From NCBI RefSeq assembly GCF_943192915.1, contig NZ_CALPCD010000009.1, positions 17,828 through 81,827 on the forward strand: a stretch of 64,000 nt of DNA, given 5' to 3'. The notes under the pieces were generated by a model that was not told the origin of the DNA, ran no database searches, and saw only the letters and a list, made by a program, of their open reading frames with translations. Positions 44,673 through 53,645 of the stretch are shown here, piece after piece. The translations under genes and the position numbers were made by a program. Each line of letters begins with the position of its first letter. Position 1 is the first letter of the stretch. This stretch comes from Anaerotardibacter muris (GTDB taxonomy: Bacteria; Actinomycetota; Coriobacteriia; Coriobacteriales; Eggerthellaceae).

Positions 44673-46604
44673 GTGTCCCAAACCAATGCTCATGCGCACG
44701 AAAGCGCCCCCGCCAAGCAGCAAAGACCCGCTGCGATCCTGTTCGTCACGGCCTTCGCGGCGTTCCTTGCCACCTTCAATGAAACGTTCCTGAACGTTGG
44801 CTTCGCGCCCATCATGGAGGCGCTCACCGTCGACGTTTCCACGGTTCAGTGGCTTGCGACCGCCTATATGTTAGGCGCGGCGGTGATGGTTCCTGTTTCG
44901 GCCTTTGCTTATCGCTCGTTTCCCACGCGTCCGTTATTCTGCATGACCACTGCGCTTTTGGTCATCGGCTCCATTATCGGTGCGCTTGCCCCGAATTTCA
45001 CGGTCTTGTTGATCGGTCGTATCGTCCAGGCGCTGGGCACCGGCATGCTCATCCCTATTGGCATGAACATCACGTTAGAAATGGCCCCGCGCGAGAAGCT
45101 GGGTACCTACATGGGCATCATGGGTGCCATGACCACCTTGGGTCCTTCATCGAGCGTTATCTTGGCGGGTCTTATCCTGGCGGCCGCGCCATGGAACATG
45201 CTGCTGTGGGTCTTCGGCGGACTTTCGTTGCTTTGCTTGCTCGCAGGCGCTATTATCCTGCGAGATATCGCGAAGCTTACGCATCCTCGTCTTGATGCAG
45301 CATCGGTCGCGCTCATTGGCATCGCGCTCATTGGCATCCTCTATGGCGTGTCCACCATCTTCGTTGGTAATATCGCCATTGCACTGGGTGCGGCAGTAGT
45401 GGGCATCATCGCGCTCGTGTTCTTCGTGCGTCGTCAGGGTAAGCTGACCGAGCCTCTTATCGATCTGCGACCTCTGAAGATCCCGCCTTTTGCGGTGGGC
45501 GTAGTGGTGAACATGCTTTCGCTCGTTACCATCTTTGCGATGAACATCATCGTTCCTACGTACATGCAATCTGTCTTGGGCACGCCGCCGCTGATCGCGT
45601 CGCTCACGTTGTTCCCAGCTATCTTGTGTTCATGCGTAGCTTCACCTATTGCGGGTCGCATCTATGACAAGCACGGGCCGGGCATCTTGTTGCCTGCTGG
45701 TTTTGCTTGTATCACGGTGTTTTCCGTGCTCACTGCAGTGTTCATCTCGACTGCTTCACCTGTGGTGCTCGCTCTTATCTATATTCCTGTTATCTGTGGT
45801 TCAGCGCTTATCATCGGCCCAGTTCAGAGCTTTGCGCTCTCGAAGTTGCCGCCCGAGCTGAACCCGCATGGCGTTACGGTCATGTCGACCGGCTTTCAGA
45901 TCGCAGGTTGTTTCGGTTCTTCGGTGTTCACGGGTGTGTATGCGTTGGTGGGTGCGTCGGCAGCTGCAAGTGGGTTGGCTGCAGCTCAGGCTGCTACCGA
46001 AGGTATGCTTGCCGCTGGCGTATTGGTTGGCATCTTTGCGTTCGTTGGATTCTTCCTGGCACTTTGGATTCGTCGCGTGGCTGCACGGCCGATCGTTGAT
46101 GCTGCTCCTGCTTGGAACGAGGCTGGCGAAGCAACGGCCGCCGCGCCAGTTGACACGTTGGCTGCCATCATGAAGACCGATGTGTATACGGTGCTGCCGC
46201 ACACCTCTGTTGCTGAGGCCATGAAGTTATTTGCATCCAAGGGCATTTCGGGCGCACCAGTGGTGGATGAAGAGCGCCGCGTGGTAGGTTTCATCTCCGA
46301 TGGCGACATCATGTCGGCCATCGCTGATCAGGTGCCAGCGTTCAAGACCGCATGGTCGTTCGTGGTGGAACGCGATAAGGCCGACTTCGATGCCACGTTG
46401 CGCCGCACTATGGCCCAGCCCGTCAGCGATATTGCTAACAAGCGCGTCATAGCGGTGAACATCGAAGATGATCTTGGCGAAGTTGCGCGTGTGCTGGCTG
46501 AAGGTCACCTGAAGAAGGCACCAGTGCTCGAAGGCGATCGCATGGTGGGCATCATCAACCGCTCGAACATCACGAGCTACGCCCTCGAACGCTTCGGCGT
46601 CTAA
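44673..46604 (+). CDS. MFS transporter (DHA2-like) fused to two C-terminal CBS domains
   Basis: Residues 1 to about 480 form a drug-exporter-like MFS protein (NETFLNVGFAPIMEAL, WLATAYMLGAAVMVPVSAFAYRSFPTR, LIGRIVQALGTGMLIPIGMN). Residues about 510-643 hold two CBS domains (IMKTDVYTVLPHTSVAEAMK..GFISDGDIM and VIAVNIEDDLGEVARVLAEG..GIINRSN). CBS pairs bind adenosyl ligands and gate channels or transporters, so transport may respond to the energy charge or a nucleotide. Start GTG 44673 has AAGGAGGAGCC. A 643-residue length is near the sum of both parts; no frameshift is seen at the join. Confidence 0.9.
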   Translation: MSQTNAHAHESAPAKQQRPAAILFVTAFAAFLATFNETFLNVGFAPIMEALTVDVSTVQWLATAYMLGAAVMVPVSAFAYRSFPTRPLFCMTTALLVIGSIIGALAPNFTVLLIGRIVQALGTGMLIPIGMNITLEMAPREKLGTYMGIMGAMTTLGPSSSVILAGLILAAAPWNMLLWVFGGLSLLCLLAGAIILRDIAKLTHPRLDAASVALIGIALIGILYGVSTIFVGNIAIALGAAVVGIIALVFFVRRQGKLTEPLIDLRPLKIPPFAVGVVVNMLSLVTIFAMNIIVPTYMQSVLGTPPLIASLTLFPAILCSCVASPIAGRIYDKHGPGILLPAGFACITVFSVLTAVFISTASPVVLALIYIPVICGSALIIGPVQSFALSKLPPELNPHGVTVMSTGFQIAGCFGSSVFTGVYALVGASAAASGLAAAQAATEGMLAAGVLVGIFAFVGFFLALWIRRVAARPIVDAAPAWNEAGEATAAAPVDTLAAIMKTDVYTVLPHTSVAEAMKLFASKGISGAPVVDEERRVVGFISDGDIMSAIADQVPAFKTAWSFVVERDKADFDATLRRTMAQPVSDIANKRVIAVNIEDDLGEVARVLAEGHLKKAPVLEGDRMVGIINRSNITSYALERFGV

Positions 46605-46608
46605 TTTT

Positions 46609-46717
46609 GGGGACGGGTTCAATTTCGTCCCGGACAGTTTGGGGACAGGTTCAGATGACCGAATGGGATTCGTGGACCTGTCCCCTTTTTGTCCCGGACA
46701 GAATTGAACCCGTCCCC
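46609..46717. repeat. Dispersed palindrome family, complete 109-bp copy
   Basis: The ends are a near-perfect inverted repeat: GGGGACGGGTTCAATTTCGT at the left and its complement ending GAATTGAACCCGTCCCC at the right. Inside, a second pair faces inward (GGGGACAGGTTCA with TGGACCTGTCCCC), with GTCCCGGACA at each shoulder. It lies between two convergent genes (stops at 46604 and 46728) and could form a cruciform. It is the clearest copy for defining the element. Confidence 0.85.
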
Positions 46718-46727
46718 GATCGTTCGA

Positions 46728-49466
46728 CTATTTGATCTTTTCGGCGAAGTTGAGGTAGTTGAGCCACTTCATCACGTTGGCCATTACGGCATCGGTGGCA
46801 GCAGAGATATCTGTTGGTGCTGGTAAAGTGCCAGTTTCGGCGCACTGGGCGATGATAGCTTCGCCTTGGGTGAAGATGGTGTTGTCATCCACTGCTTCCA
46901 GCTCGCTTTCAGGGTGCCAGACGCCTTGCACATCCATATAACCATAAAGATTGCTCGATTGGATCCAGGAACGACCCACATAAGTTGCTTTCTCGAAGTC
47001 GGTCAGGGGCGCGCCGATATAGGACATGGTCCAGCTCATCAGCATGGCAGGTGCCATCGAACCGCGGTATTCTACGGTATTGCTCTCAAGTGCTGGATAG
47101 CTGCCAGCCGTAGCCGTAGCAGTCGCGGTTGCGTTCGCGTTAGTCCAGCTGCTGCCTTCGATCGCGTAATTCGACCAGATGAAATAGTCGGTCTGATACA
47201 TCGATTCTTGATAGACCACTTCGCTCGATTCATCCGCGAACTGTTCTTTGAAGTACCACGAGAAGCCGGGCTGATGATCGCCGAAGAATACGACCACGGT
47301 AGGCTCGACGAAATCTTGCAGCGCTGCGATGAATTCCTGCAGGTCTTCGTCGCTCATCTTGATGCTCGCAAGGTATTCGTTTGCCTCAGCAGCGGCATCT
47401 TCATCCACGATACCTGTGAAATCATAGTTCACCTGCTCGTTCGCAGGGATCAGTCCTGTTTCATAGCCGCCATGACCCATCATCGTCAAGTCGAAGATGA
47501 ATTGCGGGGTATCGGAAGCAGCAAGCTGCTGGAGCACCATCTCGTAAGTGGCCGCATCGCTCACATGCTCACGCACCAGCTCTGCGCCTTCGAAAGCGGT
47601 TCCATCGATGAACTGGTCGAAGCCGATTGCGGGGTAGACGCTGTCGCGATCCCAGTTGGTGGCAGCTTCGGGATGGATGGCGGTGGTGTTGTAGCCCAGT
47701 GCTTTGAACTGCTTGGGAATGCTGTTAATCTGCGACAGATCGTAGACCGAATAAGGATTGATGCCGCCAGCGATGTAGCCCAGTCCGATGCCAGAGAGAG
47801 ACTCGAATTCAGAGTTGCAGGTGTTGCCGCCATAAACGCTCACACTTGTCTTGCCCTTAGCGATGGCATCCATATTACGTAGGAATTCAGGACCAGCGTA
47901 GTTCACACCCAGGCCACTCATGAAGGAAAGATCGGAGAACGATTCGTTCATTACCAGCACAACATTAGGTTTGACCTGGTCAAATTGAGCGGCTGCCGCT
48001 TGACGAGCAGGAGCTGGTTCGATTACTTCATCATAGAGCTCCGCAAGCCCGTCCTGCAGCTCGATCGCCTCTTCATGCGTGTAGCCAGCAGGCGGTTTGA
48101 TGTTCTCAAGTTGCAGCGCTGCGACGAATGAAGGGATGATGCCAAATTCATCGACCGATTCGTGAGTACGCCAGTAATCGAAGACGATGCCTTCTTCTTC
48201 CCAGTCAGTCTCGAGCGCTTCAGAGATGGGCGTGGTGATAAGGTAGCAGCCCAGCAAGATGGAGAGCGCTACTGCGGCTACATTCTTGATGAAGTAACGC
48301 ACCCACGACCACGTGTGGCGTTTCTCGATCTGTTCGAACGGCAGCGGATCGCCCTGGCGGTCGGTTTCGCGTGGATCCTTGTGTGCGAGCACGGTTGCCA
48401 GCGGGTCTTTGAGCCACGTGACCAGCGCAATAGCCAGTGCGAAGAGCGCGATGGTGAAGAGGAGCGCAGTGGTTATCTCATATTCGTATCCGCCAGCTAC
48501 GGCCATGCCCGTGTTCGCGGAACGTAAGTCGCCCGGCATGATGGCAGCGCTTTTGAACAGTTCGACGAAGAATTCCGCGAGGCCGTAGATAAAGGCGACC
48601 GCCATGGGGATGATGAAGCCGATGGGGCGGCGCTGACAGATGAGCCACACGCCCGTTACCACACCCGCAATGATGGTAATTTCGCAGGTCAGATAGGGGT
48701 CGATGATTCCGAGCAGCCACCAGTTAGAAGGCAGCTCGAGGAAGACGAAGCATAGCAGCGTTACGATGCCTATGGCAAGCAAAGGGAGCGCCCAACCGAG
48801 CACTTCATTGAAGAAGCGACGCGCTTTGCGGAATGGGTGCGAGGGTTTTTGGGGTGCTTGTTGTGCTTGCTGTGTAGGGGCGCTAGATGGCCCAGGGACT
48901 TCAGGATCTTCACTGGTGTCATCATCAGAGCCTTCATCGGGCAAAGCGTCGGTGACAGAGGAATCGCTGGTTTCAAGTGAAAGCGTCTTGGCCTTTTCGG
49001 AAGGAGCTTCGGCCTCGCTTTCCGTGTCGGCCTCGGTTTTGTCCTTTATCGCATGTTCAGGATCGGCTCCATGTGCAGCTTCACCAGCTGTATTCGCCAG
49101 CTCTTCAGCTTTCGCAGCCTTCTTATTCGCGCGTGCTCGTTCGAGCAAATGCCACACATTCGAACCTAGCGCGATCAGGCCGCCCGCGCACACGCAAGCG
49201 CTACATAATATAAAGAGAGCATTCGCGCCAGTTACTTTTCCAGCATTCGCGAACAAGAACAGCACCACTTCGCCGCCAGCAAAGATGCACGCCCATAATA
49301 TGACTGCTATCAGGGAGAATATCCTACGTGCGCCGCCGATATGCTTCACCGTTGCCACGACCGAGATCGCCGCGATCATCGCCAGCACTACGACCGCCGC
49401 GCCCACGAGCGGGATCCACGCGTACTGCATGTTCGTGATGTATGACTCCACGAGCTCCAGCTCCAC
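46728..49466 (-). CDS. LTA synthase-like sulfatase (LtaS/alkaline phosphatase superfamily)
   Basis: The 912-residue membrane protein ends in a sulfatase domain (about 520-900): PNVVLVMNESFSDLSFMSG, then GGNTCNSEFESLSG with the catalytic Thr, AIHPEAATNWDRDSVYPAIGFD, and FFGDHQPGFSW. The N-terminal half has several membrane helices and a strongly acidic hydrophilic insert (about 120-230) not usual in LtaS. These enzymes move glycerol-phosphate or phosphoethanolamine groups onto surface polymers. The start GTG 49466 follows AAGGAGG. In Coriobacteria the polymer concerned is unknown. Confidence 0.85.
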   Translation of the reverse strand: MELELVESYITNMQYAWIPLVGAAVVVLAMIAAISVVATVKHIGGARRIFSLIAVILWACIFAGGEVVLFLFANAGKVTGANALFILCSACVCAGGLIALGSNVWHLLERARANKKAAKAEELANTAGEAAHGADPEHAIKDKTEADTESEAEAPSEKAKTLSLETSDSSVTDALPDEGSDDDTSEDPEVPGPSSAPTQQAQQAPQKPSHPFRKARRFFNEVLGWALPLLAIGIVTLLCFVFLELPSNWWLLGIIDPYLTCEITIIAGVVTGVWLICQRRPIGFIIPMAVAFIYGLAEFFVELFKSAAIMPGDLRSANTGMAVAGGYEYEITTALLFTIALFALAIALVTWLKDPLATVLAHKDPRETDRQGDPLPFEQIEKRHTWSWVRYFIKNVAAVALSILLGCYLITTPISEALETDWEEEGIVFDYWRTHESVDEFGIIPSFVAALQLENIKPPAGYTHEEAIELQDGLAELYDEVIEPAPARQAAAAQFDQVKPNVVLVMNESFSDLSFMSGLGVNYAGPEFLRNMDAIAKGKTSVSVYGGNTCNSEFESLSGIGLGYIAGGINPYSVYDLSQINSIPKQFKALGYNTTAIHPEAATNWDRDSVYPAIGFDQFIDGTAFEGAELVREHVSDAATYEMVLQQLAASDTPQFIFDLTMMGHGGYETGLIPANEQVNYDFTGIVDEDAAAEANEYLASIKMSDEDLQEFIAALQDFVEPTVVVFFGDHQPGFSWYFKEQFADESSEVVYQESMYQTDYFIWSNYAIEGSSWTNANATATATATAGSYPALESNTVEYRGSMAPAMLMSWTMSYIGAPLTDFEKATYVGRSWIQSSNLYGYMDVQGVWHPESELEAVDDNTIFTQGEAIIAQCAETGTLPAPTDISAATDAVMANVMKWLNYLNFAEKIK

Positions 49467-49562
49467 GTGCCCTCCTTGCAGCGCGATCAAAATCAAAGTA
49501 GTCAGTAGTTTACTTCTATATATGTGCGTTCGGCGGGCAAAAACCCCTTGAGGGCTGGTGGG

Positions 49563-50579
49563 TTACCGCTTGCGGTGGCGCCACCATTTCGAGAACGCCA
49601 CGATGCACACTTCCACAACGGGGATAGTAAGGAAGATGGCCCAGGCGGGATGTGGCTGGTTTTCTATGAAGGCCATCCAGCAGAACCACCCTATGGTGAG
49701 GATGGGATAGAGCACGCCTAAGAACGGAGCGATGCGCTTATGTTCAATGGCGGGGCCGAGTGCGTAGTAGAGCGGGATGGTGAGGAAGAAGAACAGACCT
49801 GGTAGCCAGAATCCTTTTATCACGCCGGCCAGCAAGTAAGCGATGATGACGAGCGCCCAGAATGGAAAGCGCAGCCAGTTTCGTGCGAAGGGCGTGAGCG
49901 GGCCAGAGCCATAGTTGTGATGATGGTGACGACGACCACGCTTGAAGACCTGGTCAGATGTAGGACCTTGCTCGGAGTTGATTCGAACGCCGTCCCAGTC
50001 GACATGGACCTCTTCGCCACTGCTGTCGACCACATGAACGCCTTCGGCCCAGGAAACATGCACGCTGTCTCGTCCGTCTTCAACATGGATGCCGTCGAAG
50101 CCGATATGAACATTTCCTTTACCCTCTTTGCCAAAGTTAAAGCCAGGGGCATAGGTGCGGGAGCTGCTTGAATCATCTGTGGGCTCACCTTTGACGGAGT
50201 GTTCGCCTGCGGGTTCGCTCGCAGGTTGGTCGGTAGGTGCAGAAGTTGGTTCATCGTTGGTCTCGTCGCTAGGCTCGGCAGCAGATTCAGTATCGTCTTC
50301 ATTGGTTGTCTTGGGGTCGGGTTCGATCGCGCTCTCTTCAGAGCGGGACGCTGCTTCGGTTTCGGTTGTTGAAGAAACCTCTGCATAGAGGAGGTCATCG
50401 AGCGAAACATTATAGAGCTGTGCCAGCGCGATGAGATTGTCGGTATCGGGGGAAGATTCAGAACGTTCCCATTTCGACACGGCCTGTCGCGACACCCCGA
50501 GCTTTTCAGCGAGAGCCTCTTGAGAAAGCCCCGCATGCTTGCGGCGCATAGCCAGACGCTGTGCGATCTCAACGTTCAT
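49563..50579 (-). CDS. XRE-type regulator fused to acidic linker, VH-repeats and membrane helices
   Basis: The 338-residue protein has an XRE helix-turn-helix (residues 4-58, with RRKHAGLSQEALAEKLGVSR and QAVSKWERSESSPD), a linker of acidic and Ser/Thr residues (70-140), a repeat region (157-200: NVHIGFDGIHVEDGRDSVHV, SWAEGVHVVDSSGEEVHVDW) and about four membrane helices (239-329). A DNA-binding domain tied to the membrane suggests one-component sensing of envelope or membrane state. ATG 50579 follows GAAAGG. It lies in tandem with the LtaS-like gene (97 nt), and could control it. Confidence 0.85.
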   Translation of the reverse strand: MNVEIAQRLAMRRKHAGLSQEALAEKLGVSRQAVSKWERSESSPDTDNLIALAQLYNVSLDDLLYAEVSSTTETEAASRSEESAIEPDPKTTNEDDTESAAEPSDETNDEPTSAPTDQPASEPAGEHSVKGEPTDDSSSSRTYAPGFNFGKEGKGNVHIGFDGIHVEDGRDSVHVSWAEGVHVVDSSGEEVHVDWDGVRINSEQGPTSDQVFKRGRRHHHHNYGSGPLTPFARNWLRFPFWALVIIAYLLAGVIKGFWLPGLFFFLTIPLYYALGPAIEHKRIAPFLGVLYPILTIGWFCWMAFIENQPHPAWAIFLTIPVVEVCIVAFSKWWRHRKR

Positions 50580-50730
50580 AGTGAATACCTTTCGTGTTGG
50601 TCGTACGATTTTCTCCGAGTCTATAAAAGCAGGAGAGGTTGCGCGACCGATTCCTGTTGTCATTTGCCGCAACTATTGGTTGCTGGGCAATTGAACTGGA
50701 ACAATAAAGCCATTTTACTTGAAATCAGAC

Positions 50731-50765
50731 AAAAGAAAACCGCTCGACCCTGGAAGCTTGAGCGG
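50731..50765 (-). terminator. Terminator after the iron-sulfur flavoprotein gene
   Basis: On the minus strand CCGCTC pairs with GAGCGG around a 14-nt loop, then TTTTCTTTTG follows. It lies 60 nt past the stop of the flavoprotein gene. Confidence 0.65.
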
Positions 50766-50825
50766 CTGGAATTCGCCACATTCGCAAGTTTGAACGCCCG
50801 ATAGAGATGCAGCATTTAGTAAGAT

Positions 50826-51452
50826 TTAGCGAATGAAGTTGGTAGAGACCTTGTCTTCGATGGTGTGCTCAACGCCAGCCTCACGGCCAGCTTCGATGCA
50901 TTTCAGAAGCCACGCCATATTATGGCCCAGCTGACGCATAGTGTGCATGCCTTCGCCGTCGCACTCGACCTCTTTAGGGTCGCGGCCATAGGCAATGTTC
51001 CAGTAAGCACTCGAAACAACGGGCATGCCATAGATCTGGAAGTACTTTTGGATCTGGTCGACTGTTTCGATGGTGCCGCCACGACGTGCGATACCCACGC
51101 CAGCAGCGGGTTTGTAGCGCATCAGCGCACCGCCCGCATAGAACATGCGGTCGAGCAGGCTGATGACCGAACCGTTCGCTCCTGCAAAGTAGACGGGCGA
51201 ACCCACGATCAAGCCGTCGGCCTCGCCAGCTTTTTGAATGAGCTCATTGCAGCGATCATCATCGAAGGTGCAGCGATTTTCGCCGGTCTTTCCGCACCAG
51301 CCACAAGCAGTGCAGCCACGAATAGGTTTGTTACCGATCCATGCGATCTCGGCTTCAATGTCATCAGCCTGGAGAGCGGCCGCGACTTCTTCCAAGGCGC
51401 GCTGAGTGTTGCCCTTATGGCGCGGACTTCCGTTAATGAGCAGAACTTTCAT
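50826..51452 (-). CDS. Iron-sulfur flavoprotein, flavodoxin/NADPH-dependent FMN reductase family
   Basis: The 208-residue protein has the flavodoxin-like start MKVLLINGSPRHKGNTQRAL and a compact cysteine motif RGCTACGWCGKTGENRC (CxxCxxCx7C), which in Isf proteins ligates a 4Fe-4S cluster, near residues 47-61. GSPVYFAGANGSVISLLDR binds FMN. It should pass electrons between a carrier and an organic or oxygen substrate. Its start overlaps the MFS gene by 20 bases. Confidence 0.87.
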   Translation of the reverse strand: MKVLLINGSPRHKGNTQRALEEVAAALQADDIEAEIAWIGNKPIRGCTACGWCGKTGENRCTFDDDRCNELIQKAGEADGLIVGSPVYFAGANGSVISLLDRMFYAGGALMRYKPAAGVGIARRGGTIETVDQIQKYFQIYGMPVVSSAYWNIAYGRDPKEVECDGEGMHTMRQLGHNMAWLLKCIEAGREAGVEHTIEDKVSTNFIR

Positions 51453-52743
51453 GAGGGTCCTCCCTGCGAAGGTGGTCTTGAGCAGCGGGGATGGTGCCAG
51501 TTCCAGCTTTCCATCCGCACACCACCAGTATAAGCGAAAGGACCAGCATCACCAGCAGCGAGACTAACCACGATCCAGTTACATCCACCAGAAAGCCAAG
51601 GAGGACAGGTCCGAATGCGGCCATCAAGTAGCCAAAGGTTTGCGAGATGCTTGAGAGCTTTGCTGCATCATTGGGGTCTTCGGTGCGGACACCGAAGTAG
51701 TACATGCACAGGCAGAAGGGTGCGCCCAAGGCGAACCCAATGATCGAGGTTGCCACGATGGCGGCCGTGTCCGAGTCGATGAAGAGTAATGCAGCTGCGC
51801 CAATAACGCAGATGATGCCGATGATCGCGCCAAGGGCGCGCTGGCGTTTCATCCTCTGAGCTAAGGGCGGCACGAACAGGGTGCAGGGGATTCCCACGAT
51901 AGGGAAGAGCGCAACACACAGGGTAATGGTCTCAGCGTTCACACCTGAGCTGGCAAGAATAGCAGGAAGCCACGCCACGCAGCAATAGAAAAGGACGGAT
52001 TGCACGCCGAAGAGGGCCGTGATCCACCAGGTCACAGGACTCTTGATGAGGTGAGGGGCGAGTGGGGCGGCTCCACCTGATCGCTTATTCGATGAAGGTT
52101 TTGCCGTGTCGCTCCTTTGGGCTAAGGGTCGAGCGACGATCCAGAGCAGTGCAGCGATGATGGCGAAGGGCAGCAACATCATAAGGATGGCCTGCCAGTC
52201 TTGCGATGTTTCCGCCAACATCGAACTAACGCCTGCGGCACCTCCAGCGAACAAGCTCATGGTGGTGGTGTAGAGAGCGGTCATGATGCCCACGTGCAGC
52301 GGGAATCGTTGGCGCACGACTGCGGGTAGCAAGATGTTTCCTGCCGATATGCCGATGCCGGCGAATATGGTTCCTGCGAACAGACCGAACACCGTGCCGT
52401 CAGATCGCCAGAGCAGGCCGACCGCGATGGAAATGCAGGCAACCGCTAATACGCGGCTCTTCCCGAAGCGATTGGCGAATTCACTGAGCAGGAGTGCTGA
52501 AGCTGCGAATGCGAGCAGCGGTAAGGTGGTGACCATGCCCATCATGGCCGATGAGAGCCCAAGCCCGTCTTGAATGGGAGCCGCAAGTGCACCTACCGAA
52601 GTAAGTGGTCCGCGTAAAACCGAAGCCGTGAACACGATGCCGAGCGCCACTACTATGAGTAGCGCCGCCTTCGCGTGCCGCGGCTTCACGTCCGTATCCG
52701 ACGGCTGTTTCGCCATCGCCTCCGTTGTCCCCCGTTCATTCAT
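51433..52743 (-). CDS. MFS transporter, CynX/NimT-like
   Basis: The 436-residue protein has 12 membrane helices and the CynX-type start SVLRGPLTSVGALAAPIQDGLGLSSAMMGM. The related members export cyanate or 2-nitroimidazole; a substrate cannot be assigned here. It is followed by the iron-sulfur flavoprotein gene with a 20-base overlap, so detoxification of a redox-active small compound is a reasonable joint guess. ATG 52743 is the first in frame; ATG at 52716 is close behind. Confidence 0.82.
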   Translation of the reverse strand: MNERGTTEAMAKQPSDTDVKPRHAKAALLIVVALGIVFTASVLRGPLTSVGALAAPIQDGLGLSSAMMGMVTTLPLLAFAASALLLSEFANRFGKSRVLAVACISIAVGLLWRSDGTVFGLFAGTIFAGIGISAGNILLPAVVRQRFPLHVGIMTALYTTTMSLFAGGAAGVSSMLAETSQDWQAILMMLLPFAIIAALLWIVARPLAQRSDTAKPSSNKRSGGAAPLAPHLIKSPVTWWITALFGVQSVLFYCCVAWLPAILASSGVNAETITLCVALFPIVGIPCTLFVPPLAQRMKRQRALGAIIGIICVIGAAALLFIDSDTAAIVATSIIGFALGAPFCLCMYYFGVRTEDPNDAAKLSSISQTFGYLMAAFGPVLLGFLVDVTGSWLVSLLVMLVLSLILVVCGWKAGTGTIPAAQDHLRREDPHESSAH

Positions 52744-52782
52744 GCGTTCATTCTATCAAGAACCCCCTCGAGGCCGGGGGCA

Positions 52783-52860
52783 CAACCGTCCTGGACAAAA
52801 TGGGGACGGGTCCAAAACTGTCCTGGACACTTTGAGGACTGGCCCCAAAGTGTCTGGAGA
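52783..52860. repeat. Dispersed palindrome family copy
   Basis: ACCGTCCTGGACAAAATGGG, GACGGGTCCAAAACTGTCCT and GGACACTTTGAGGACTGGCC show the family cores in both orientations, between two divergent genes. Confidence 0.75.
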
Positions 52861-52926
52861 GAAGGGATAGAATAGTGAGTGGGCGCTGGGCGTCCGAATT
52901 ACTGTATAGAAAGTGATGGACTTGCG

Positions 52927-53538
52927 ATGTCAAAGGGAATGCGAATTGCATCTTGGGTGTTGACGATCGCCACGGTGGTGTTTTGTAGCTGCACCTTCTT
53001 AGTAATGTTCTTGCTGAGCTTCCTCGAAGAAAGCTCGAATCTTGTCTGGAGTACGATCGAAGAAGTGCTCGCTAATGTGCTCATTCCTGTCTTTTGGGTG
53101 GGCGTTCCTCTTTTGTTGATCGCTTGCCTGGTCTTCGCGATCATCGCGGCAGTGCGGAAAGGCCCCGAGATCATGCGCACGTCGCGTGCTATCATGCTCA
53201 CGTACAAATTGGGGATGATTCCATTCTTCTTCGGCGGAGCTACGCTAGAGCTTGCATGCATTGCTTTGGGCTTTCATCCGATCATGCCTGGTATCGGTTG
53301 GATCATAGGACTGATGTTGGCGGTCGCTGGCTGGTTCGTGATGCTGCCTGGCAGCGTGTGGGCGATGGCAACCGCCATTCAGCTTCGCCGCTGCGGTCTT
53401 ATTTCTGCAGGCGAAATGGCTGCGCATATTGTCTTGCAGCTCTTCTTCGTGGCCGATGTGGTCGACGCCATCATCATCTTCGCGCGCTCCTCTGAGCCGA
53501 AGACCACCCCGCCAACCACTCCACAAATCCCTGCCTAA
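52927..53538 (+). CDS. Hypothetical membrane protein with five helices
   Basis: The 203-residue protein (MSKGMRIASWVLTIATVVFC, then LIPVFWVGVPLLLIACLVFAI, PGIGWIIGLMLAVAGWFVML, IVLQLFFVADVVDAIIIFA) has five membrane helices and a basic loop (VRKGPEIMRTSRAIMLTYKLG). ATG 52927 follows AGTGATGGAC, a weak site. Not recognised; it is flanked by palindrome copies on both sides. Confidence 0.7.
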   Translation: MSKGMRIASWVLTIATVVFCSCTFLVMFLLSFLEESSNLVWSTIEEVLANVLIPVFWVGVPLLLIACLVFAIIAAVRKGPEIMRTSRAIMLTYKLGMIPFFFGGATLELACIALGFHPIMPGIGWIIGLMLAVAGWFVMLPGSVWAMATAIQLRRCGLISAGEMAAHIVLQLFFVADVVDAIIIFARSSEPKTTPPTTPQIPA

Positions 53539-53572
53539 CGCTCTCGCCTAGCGATTGAGGCTGGGGGCGATC

Positions 53573-53642
53573 TTGTCTTGGACAAAAAGGGGACAGGTTC
53601 AAAACTGTCCTGGACACTTTGGGACCCGTTCCCAAAGTGTCC
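53573..53642. repeat. Dispersed palindrome family copy
   Basis: TCTTGGACAAAAAGGGGACA, GGTTCAAAACTGTCCTGGAC and GGGACCCGTTCCCAAAGTGT match the family. It lies between two convergent genes (stops at 53538 and 53646). Confidence 0.75.
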
Positions 53643-53645
53643 GCG

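Noticed and set aside
44548..44793. Short plus-strand frame overlapping the MFS-CBS start
   Set aside because: Arg-rich with no ribosome site; it covers the structured leader and reads the transporter start in another frame.
46866..47882. 338-codon open frame on the plus strand
   Set aside because: Antisense to the catalytic domain of the LtaS-like gene, which has clear motifs.
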